DNA from: Byssochlamys sp. IMV 00236
Taxonomy: Eukaryota > Ascomycota > Eurotiomycetes > Eurotiales > Thermoascaceae
Length of the DNA stretch: 11,554 bases
NCBI GenBank assembly: GCA_001931875.2
Contig: MSJH02000452.1
Span: 1 to 11,554, forward strand
Direction of reading: 5' to 3'
Below, in pieces: positions 1 through 5,635 of the stretch (within the stretch, counting starts at the first letter, position 1; each line of letters starts with the position of its first letter). A program made the translations under genes and the position numbers. The notes under the pieces were generated by a model. The model was given only the letters and a program-made list of their open reading frames with translations. It was not told the origin of the DNA and ran no database searches.

Positions 1-14
1 TTAGGCATATGGCA

Positions 15-17
<3 letters not shown>

Positions 18-48
<31 letters not shown>
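18..48. repeat. AT dinucleotide microsatellite inside a malic enzyme intron
   Basis: An uninterrupted 31-nt alternating AT run. It lies just downstream of the GTAAGT donor at position 61 (minus strand), so it is intronic. On the minus strand the last four bases of the window read CTAA, which resembles a branch site, so the intron acceptor is probably just outside the window. Confidence 0.9.
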
Positions 49-49
<1 letters not shown>

Positions 50-61
50 GACACAACTTAC

Positions 62-1378
62 GCTGTGGGTTTGACATGGTTTATAATATCCATCAAATCC
101 TTGAATTGCTGACCGGCATTGTCTTGTCGTGCATAATATACCTTATGCTGGGCAAGTCGATCACCTCGATCTAGTGTGACAAGGCCCTATCACAGAACTA
201 TGAGCAAAACAATATATATATATGTATTTTCTCCGATTCTTACTTTGGAATCTACAATCCAAAACACTTTTCTTGCTTCTTCTTCTGTCATTCCAAGTTC
301 GGCTTCAAAGTATGTCTGGATCTGACGAGCAACACCGATAGCTGCTGAACCTGCGCCGTAAAAGACGATACGATGGTCACGAGGATCCACATGAGATTCT
401 TGCTGTACTCGACGTATGGCATTGATAACACCTGAAAGGATGACAGCGCCTGTACCTTGAATATCGTCATTGAAACAGAGTAGTTTGTGTTGGTATTTCT
501 CTAATAGACCAAACGCATGCTCACTAGACCAATCTTCAAATTGAATGAGTAATTGAGGGTATACGGAATGAAGGGTTTCAAGTACAGTATCTACAATGCT
601 ATAAAACTGAATAAGGGGTTAAGTTGTATATTTCTTAAATATCGTAAAATACACTTTACTTCATCATCACTAGGACGTGGTTTACGAAGACCCAAGTAAA
701 ATTCGTCATTGCGTAATTTCTCGTTATTGGTGCCCAAGTCTAGTACAATAGGCAACGTACGACGGGGATCAATGCCAGCACCAGCAACATACAACTGAAG
801 CTTGCCGATACTGATACCAATACCATTTGAGCCAAGATCACCTAGACCAAGAATACGTGAGCCGTCTGTGATGACTGCGATTTCAGGATCAAAATTAGGC
901 ACAGGCTGGTAATTGAGAATGACTTCCTTTAGGTTATTCAGGTCCGTCGAGTCGATGTACAGACCGTCAGGCATACCAGGAGCAGCAAGGAAAGGATAGA
1001 TATTGGAATACTCAATACATGCAGTACCTACTGTAGGCGTATAGATAATGGGAGCAAATTCTTGCAAATCGTCCATGATCAATTTATAGAATAGTCTAGT
1101 ATTGGATGATCGCAACTGGGCCAAGAAAATGTATTTTTCTAGAGGAGTCGATTTTGATCGCACTTGTCGAAGAGCACGGCGTCTTTGGATGTCCAATGTT
1201 TCCACACGAGAAGGTAATAGACCGGTAAGGCCAAGGGCTTTACGCTTAGAGTATTCAGTGGCAGTGCCTACGGGTAAAAGGGCAAAGTAAATAAACAATA
1301 GATTTCAATTGAGCTTTTTCTACCTTCGTTGTCATAACCTGACATGGTTGTAGGAATTGTAGCAACAGATGGAGACAT
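62..1378 (-). CDS. malic enzyme, N-terminal part (gene cut by the left window edge)
   Basis: Oxidative decarboxylation of L-malate to pyruvate, making NADH or NADPH. Exons on the minus strand: 1378-1324, 1267-660, 606-244, 186-62; introns 1323-1268, 659-607, 243-187 (53-57 nt, GT..AG), then a GTAAGT donor at 61 opens an intron that leaves the window. Joined exons give 383 codons plus two bases; the family is usually 550-600 aa, so about one third is missing. Seen: YTPTVG with the catalytic Tyr (Y94), GLGDLGSNGIGISIGKLQLY with the catalytic Lys (K174), metal ligands in IQFED (E245, D246) and FNDDIQGT (D269), and the dinucleotide-binding GAGSAAIGVA (305-314). Start chosen at 1378: exon 1 (19 residues with the split codon) joins in frame and no upstream ATG is nearby. 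The N terminus lacks a basic presequence, so a cytosolic enzyme is inferred. NAD versus NADP preference cannot be read here. Family call is very secure. Confidence 0.95.
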
Positions 1379-1439
1379 AATAAATATGGATAAGAAAAGG
1401 TTTAAAAATAAGTTAAGGCTCTATTGAACAAAGAGAGTC

Positions 1440-1483
1440 TTTTTATATCTTTTAATTAAGCATCAGCCTGACTCCGGCCAATA
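1440..1483 (-). promoter_or_regulatory. malic enzyme promoter: TATA-like box and CCAAT box
   Basis: On the minus strand TATAAAAA lies at 1447-1440, about 60 nt upstream of the malic enzyme ATG. A GGCCAATA box (plus-strand orientation) lies at 1476-1483, about 100 nt upstream. CCAAT boxes work in either orientation and are bound by the HAP/NF-Y complex in fungi, which often controls respiratory and carbon-metabolism genes. Both are motif matches only; no transcription start is known. Confidence 0.45.
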
Positions 1484-1772
1484 CCGAATTAGATTTCCCT
1501 GAATCAATGCGAGCCTTGGATAAATGAACAAAATGGGATATTATAACATGTCTACTCCCCCAATCTTTTTCTTTTCTGTACTTTCTATTGAACTGATCAT
1601 GGATTCCTATTGCGCAATTCTGTTATAAGAGTAAAGATGACTAAGACCGGGAGGACTGTTGGTATCCTTTGTTGTCAGTGGCGTGTTCCAAAGTAGGTTG
1701 CACACTCTATTAACAAAAAAGGGAGATCATCCACGGATCATTCCGGTGACTCCTGAATTATTTATTTCATAT

Positions 1773-1806
1773 CTGATATCATTCAAGAAAGAGAGAATGA
1801 TATCAG
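1773..1806. repeat. perfect 12-bp inverted repeat with 10-nt loop
   Basis: CTGATATCATTC at 1773-1784 is exactly complementary to GAATGATATCAG at 1795-1806, with a purine-rich 10-nt spacer between them. It lies about 400 bp upstream of the malic enzyme ATG. It could be a cruciform/hairpin, a binding site for a dimeric regulator or the remains of a small element; the sequence does not decide between these. Confidence 0.75.
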
Positions 1807-2794
1807 GCTATATACACGTGTTTGGCATCTTTCTCTCTCTCTTTCTCTGTCTTTGCCTTTTCTTTGTAATTGTCCCTTTACAGAAAAATAATAAAGTTAA
1901 ACTGAGCTCTAAATTGACCCCAAAACCTATTTCAGCATTTTACAACTCAAAGCCGATATTTCCCACACCCCACATTTTATATTATTTCCTACAATCCTCA
2001 CTGTATATTTTGGGAGTCTCACTAAACTTCAGGTATACCCTCCTTCTGCTGAATTGTCCTACTTAAGAAATAAGTTGATTCATTCATACAGTTGAGTATG
2101 AAGCCACTGTTTTTACTAATTGCGTATCATTGAATGAGGACTGTCTGTTTTTATGATCGCTGTCTAAATCATGAGCTTATTTTTACTACAACAGCAAGAA
2201 AGGGTTGGCGTTGTTTTTGGAAGTGTCGTTGTTTAGCGTGCCACAGATGTAAAAATACTATGTAGACGCAAAAAGGGGTATATCTAGGAAATGGTCATGC
2301 TACCCTTATGCTTACTAATAAATATACAGAGATGGTAAACGTGGTCGTGCTTTATATTACTCTATGCAATTCTTTCTCATATCAATCATGTTTATCATAC
2401 TTGAGCTTTGCTCAGGACGCCACAAGTCAAAAGTGTACAACAAAGGCTATATATGTAGAATTGATTAAAAAGCGAATGATATGTGCTATATTCCCTTTGT
2501 ATACTTGTATTATATTTCAAACTGACGAAAAGGACGCTTCATAAAGATGAAGAAGACAGTATCATGCTTGATCCCGATGAAATCACCTGTTTAAAGAATA
2601 TCAGATAAGGAGCAAAGTAGACTCTGTAACTGAGTTGATAATGCCAAGAATAACATTACATTCATCATAAGGAGAGCTCATTATAAAGCCGTGTTCAAAA
2701 GTGGCATGAGTTCTTTTAAGTAAGAAAAGAGATAAGATACACTTTTTTCATAAATTATTCGCATACATTACAAGATCAATACCAATTAAACACT

Positions 2795-2822
2795 TTGTCT
2801 TTTTTATTATTTAAAAAGACAA
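2795..2822. repeat. perfect 10-bp inverted repeat, T-rich then A-rich
   Basis: TTGTCTTTTT at 2795-2804 pairs with AAAAAGACAA at 2813-2822 around an 8-nt AT loop. Low-complexity arms make chance occurrence in AT-rich DNA more likely than for the other inverted repeats here. Confidence 0.6.
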
Positions 2823-2941
2823 CATTTAATATATAAAATGAGCTTGATGTTTTTGAGAAAAAGATAAATGTGGTCAAGACTTTATCACAAAATAAAAAGT
2901 TGTTAGAGACTTTGTTTAAATAGCCTGATCTTGGCTTCTTT

Positions 2942-3098
2942 GGACCAAAAAGTAAGACTAGCTATTCCCCAGCTAGCCCTAAGGTATGTTATGTTCTTTA
3001 CTCTCGTAGAAGCTAATATGTAGTATTATAGATCATAAAATCGAAAACAGTAACCGGTGCTAGCTGGGGGTGGTTTGGTTCTTACCAAACCTTGGTCC
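2942..3098. repeat. compound imperfect inverted repeat, possible decayed small transposon ends
   Basis: Three colinear blocks on the left (GGACCAA 2942-2948, GTAAGA 2952-2957, CCCCAGCTAGC 2967-2977) recur as exact reverse complements, in mirrored order, on the right (GCTAGCTGGGG 3059-3069, TCTTAC 3080-3085, TTGGTCC 3092-3098). Spacers between blocks differ by a few bases. The enclosed segment is 81 nt. The arrangement suits old terminal inverted repeats of a miniature element or a large RNA/DNA stem. I found no clear flanking target-site duplication, so the transposon reading is only a suggestion. Confidence 0.5.
3072..3091. repeat. perfect short hairpin, 8-bp stem and 4-nt loop
   Basis: GGTTTGGT (3072-3079), loop TCTT, ACCAAACC (3084-3091). 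It sits within the right arm of the larger inverted repeat 2942-3098, where the left arm has no equivalent hairpin. Confidence 0.7.
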
Positions 3099-3100
3099 CA

Positions 3101-3162
3101 TCTGTTCTCTTCCTTGCTCTCTCTTGCTCTTCTCTTTTCTCTAGCTTGCTCTCTCTTCTTTG
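3101..3162 (+). repeat. pyrimidine-rich tract with a direct 13-mer repeat
   Basis: About 60 nt almost entirely C and T. The 13-mer CTTGCTCTCTCTT occurs at 3113-3125 and again at 3145-3157, 32 nt apart, with a partial copy between. In fungi such CT blocks often lie just before transcription starts; here the orphan intron signature at 3285 follows in the same orientation, which makes a promoter role plausible but unproven. Confidence 0.5.
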
Positions 3163-3284
3163 TCCGGGCCAGTTATCGCTGACCCTATTTGGTGCACTTC
3201 GGGTAAGATATTAATAATCTCTTTCATAAGTTTACTCACTATTCTTGTCTCTTTTTTTCTCTTATAAATCCTCATCTTTATAAT

Positions 3285-3356
3285 GTAAGTATTTAATATC
3301 AATGTAAATAACTGATTTACTAATCATTTCTTTATTCATCCTTTTGCTTTTGATAG
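3285..3356 (+). other. orphan intron signature (72 nt) in the intergenic region
   Basis: GTAAGT donor at 3285, branch-like TTTACTAATC near 3317-3326, then a pyrimidine-rich stretch and a GATAG acceptor ending at 3356. All parts match the confirmed introns of the neighbouring genes in spacing and sequence, and the length is within their range (48-78 nt). No coding frame of note flanks it: the preceding 80 nt have no ATG and the following sequence has only tiny frames. It may be an intron in a noncoding RNA or in a long 5' leader of the PPR gene whose ATG is at 4033. Confidence 0.4.
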
Positions 3357-3993
3357 GCTCTCTTTTATTATTATTTGTTGTTTGAAATTATCATTTTTTA
3401 TCAGTGTGCGAATAATTTGTGTATAAAGTGTAATAGAGACCTGATCACTACCAGACACTACACACATCATTGTTAATGGTTCTTTATTCAGATCTATAGC
3501 CCCCAGTTTTACATCGCACCAAACAATGCTCTCGTTAATACTCTTTTTGCAAAGTCGTGCCCCACGAGTTCAAAAGTCCCACACGATGACAAATTAAATA
3601 CACTTCTTTTTCCGCTTTCCATCACTTTAATCGGAAAGTGTATCCGTACTATGCAATAATAAGCAGGGTTTTCTGTTGCCAAGGCTTGAGATAGTCGATT
3701 CAGGCAACAAAAAGCCGTGGCGCTTTTAGTGAGATGGATCATTATAGCGACTCGGATATAATCTTTAGTAGAGCATATATTTCTACTTTACTATCACATT
3801 GGATGATATGTTAATTTTTGATAAATACTGCTTATAACTATTAAATATTTCATCAGTTCTATTCATTTGGATGCTTATACCCCCTTTGGAAACAAAGGTA
3901 AATATTATAAGGAAGGGAGCTTCCATTATTGAACAATCAGCGACTTCAGAATATGGGTGGGGCGCGCGACTTTGATTTGAAAAAGAGTGTAGG

Positions 3994-4005
3994 AAAAAAA
4001 AAAAA
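3994..4005. promoter_or_regulatory. poly(dA:dT) tract upstream of the PPR gene
   Basis: Twelve consecutive A residues end 27 nt before the PPR gene ATG. Such tracts exclude nucleosomes at fungal promoters. The start codon itself overlaps a TATAAATG string, so the TATA-like sequence there is too close to be the promoter of this start. Confidence 0.35.
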
Positions 4006-4032
4006 TCATTTATACCACTGTCTTTTGTATAA

Positions 4033-5187
4033 ATGTCGCTCATGCTGAAATCAGCATGGACTTTTACTTTTAGGCAAGCAGTGACCCGATGTCAACTTCA
4101 ATCAACACAAAAGACTTTACAACTTTCCTTGATTCCTATACGATGTCTGCATTTGTCTCAGTCTATTTTTCAGAATCTGACTGATCTCCAACCAAACCAA
4201 CAACCAAGCAAACAATCAAAGAAAAAAGATCAAAAGCAACAGAGATATAAACAAAAGAAACAGGAACAACAAGATCAAAAGCACCAGAATCAGGACCAAA
4301 AGAAACAGGAGCAACAAGTTCAAAATAACAAGAAGCAAGAGCCACAGGACACACCTGTCGACCCAGAGATTGAGCTTTTGTCAAGATATGCAAAGGAGGG
4401 GGACTTCGTATCTGCTAGAAGGTTTTATGAACGTCTGCGCTCACGCCATGTCCAGATCCCAGCTAGTGTCCATGCTGAGTATTTCCTCTGCTTACCGGCC
4501 AGCTACAATTATGATAAACTCTGGACCCTGTATGAGGATATTAAGCGTGAAGGTATGGAAAGGAATAGATATTTTTACAACACCCTCATAGCTAAATTTG
4601 GTCGATTGAAACGCCCAAAGGATGCTATTGCAATCTTTGAGGACATGAAGAAGTCGGGTATATGTCCAAACAAGAATACTTACGCTTCTGTGATTTCCGC
4701 CTGTGTCAGAAGCAAGGCGCAAAACAGCGCATTGCGTTTCTTTGATGAAATGAAGAAAGCAGGCAAGATTAGCCCACCAGCGATCAATACAATGATGAAG
4801 TTTTATCTTCGATACAAATCAGATAAGCAAAAGGCACTCGAGTGCTATCAGCTGCTTGAAAAAGCGGACATGTTGCCCAACGTACATACGTATAGATTGC
4901 TCTTGGAAATACATGCTTATTATCGACCGTATGATATGCAAAAAGCCAAGGATATACTACGTGAAATGGAGCAACGTAATATCACACCTGACGCAAGACA
5001 TTATGTCGTCTTGATCAACTCTTATGGTAATCGTCAACGTGACCTCTCGTCTGCCCTAAAAATATATGATTCTATGATAGCAGTCGGTATTGAGCCTGAC
5101 GACAATATGTATCAAGTGATGGCCCTTATTTATTCCAAACATGGCGATACAGAAAAAGCAAACGAGTTTCGTTATAAGATAGGATAA
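4033..5187 (+). CDS. mitochondrial pentatricopeptide repeat (PPR) protein
   Basis: Single-exon gene, 384 aa. PPR proteins bind organellar RNA and act in its processing, stability or translation; this one is predicted mitochondrial. Residues 1-45 form a presequence rich in Arg, Ser, Thr and Gln without acidic residues and contain RCLHLSQSIF (37-46), matching the R-x-(F/L/I)-x-x-S octapeptide processing pattern. Residues about 52-108 are a Gln/Lys-rich linker. Helical-repeat sequence starts near 112; clear 35-37-residue PPR units begin at about 178, 213, 248, 283 and 320, with a shorter last one from 356. Typical PPR features include YNTLIAKFGR, YASVISACVR and YVVLINSYGN followed by A..(I/L)(F/Y)..M and Gly-Ile-x-Pro ends. 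Two start codons are possible (4033 and 4042, Met4); both leave the presequence intact. The specific RNA target and yeast counterpart cannot be named from this. Tandem with atg11, 448 bp apart. Confidence 0.9.
   Translation: MSLMLKSAWTFTFRQAVTRCQLQSTQKTLQLSLIPIRCLHLSQSIFQNLTDLQPNQQPSKQSKKKDQKQQRYKQKKQEQQDQKHQNQDQKKQEQQVQNNKKQEPQDTPVDPEIELLSRYAKEGDFVSARRFYERLRSRHVQIPASVHAEYFLCLPASYNYDKLWTLYEDIKREGMERNRYFYNTLIAKFGRLKRPKDAIAIFEDMKKSGICPNKNTYASVISACVRSKAQNSALRFFDEMKKAGKISPPAINTMMKFYLRYKSDKQKALECYQLLEKADMLPNVHTYRLLLEIHAYYRPYDMQKAKDILREMEQRNITPDARHYVVLINSYGNRQRDLSSALKIYDSMIAVGIEPDDNMYQVMALIYSKHGDTEKANEFRYKIG
4252..4325 (+). repeat. 45-nt tandem duplication in the Gln/Lys linker of the PPR gene
   Basis: A 29-nt segment at 4252-4280 recurs at 4297-4325 with two mismatches, giving a 45-nt (15-codon) period. 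It encodes QKKQEQQ twice. The duplication is in frame, so linker length could vary between strains without breaking the protein. Confidence 0.7.
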
Positions 5188-5265
5188 CGACATAGTTTAT
5201 CATTATAAAATTTTATCTGAATCACACTAGATAAAGCATATATACCGCCTTGTTATTTAAATCAT

Positions 5266-5271
5266 AATAAA
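5266..5271 (+). terminator. poly(A) signal of the PPR gene
   Basis: AATAAA 79 nt downstream of the PPR stop codon, in an AT-rich stretch. It is a motif match; cleavage site unknown. Confidence 0.4.
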
Positions 5272-5499
5272 AGAATAAGCAAAATGTCAAATATGATAAT
5301 CTCTAGTACTCTTGTAGATATTCAGCAGTTGATATGAACTTTTCTTCAATCAGACTCATAATCAGCATATTCCACAACAATAACCTTACACTATGCTGTA
5401 TAGATCACAAGAGAGATAGAGAGAACAAGATAGCAAAAGTTTAACTCATACATCATCGGCTCTTTATGTGACTTATCATCAATGCAAGTCGAGATAGCT

Positions 5500-5587
5500 G
5501 GCCAATAGACTTGTCTACTGAGGCCAATAAAACCCCCACTTGATTTTCCTGCATAAAACCAGATTTTTGTGCAATTTTTTTTTTTTT
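5500..5587 (+). promoter_or_regulatory. atg11 promoter: two CCAAT boxes and a poly(dT) tract
   Basis: GGCCAATA occurs at 5500-5507 and again at 5522-5529, same orientation, 22 bp apart (about two helical turns), 107-136 nt upstream of the atg11 ATG. A run of 13 T (5575-5587) follows, ending 48 nt before the ATG. The rest of the 448-bp gap between the PPR stop and this ATG shows only AT-rich sequence and the PPR poly(A) signal. Confidence 0.45.
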
Positions 5588-5635
5588 CCTTGTATATTTA
5601 TTTACCATTAGCAGATTGCATTTAGAAGAAAAGCA

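Larger units (their letters stand above)
1484..4032. other. long intergenic region without a convincing protein gene
   Basis: About 2.5 kb between the malic enzyme promoter and the PPR gene start. Open frames here are short (78-135 codons or less), several have no ATG, composition is low-complexity AT/CT, and none joins across introns to a recognisable protein. What can be seen: a 12-bp inverted repeat (1773-1806), a 10-bp inverted repeat (2795-2822), a compound inverted repeat (2942-3098), a pyrimidine tract with a repeated 13-mer (3101-3162), an excellent orphan intron signature (3285-3356) and a weaker one (2278-2329). No tRNA B-box, rRNA or transposase was found by eye. Possible explanations are decayed transposon sequence, a noncoding transcript, or a long 5' leader of the PPR gene. 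Confidence 0.6.

Noticed and set aside
1659..2066. Plus-strand frame of 135 codons
   Set aside because: Begins at a TTG, is built of CT- and A-rich low-complexity sequence, has no recognisable domain and overlaps the 1773-1806 inverted repeat.
2308..2544. Plus-strand frame of 78 codons starting with ATG
   Set aside because: No recognised domain and AT-driven composition; kept only as part of the speculative transcript region with the 2278-2329 intron signature.
2900..3475. Solo LTR of a retrotransposon (CT-rich tract, TATAAA near 3422, ACA-type ends near 3470)
   Set aside because: No pair of TGT..ACA ends with a matching 4-6 bp target duplication could be found, and no primer-binding site or coding remnant was seen.
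1380..4030. tRNA or 5S rRNA gene in the intergenic region
   Set aside because: No GGTTCRA-type B-box with a matching stem was seen on either strand, and no 5S-like internal control region.
3783..4043. Minus-strand frame of 86 codons upstream of the PPR gene
   Set aside because: Its Phe run is only the complement of the promoter poly(A) tract, and it overlaps the PPR start on the opposite strand.
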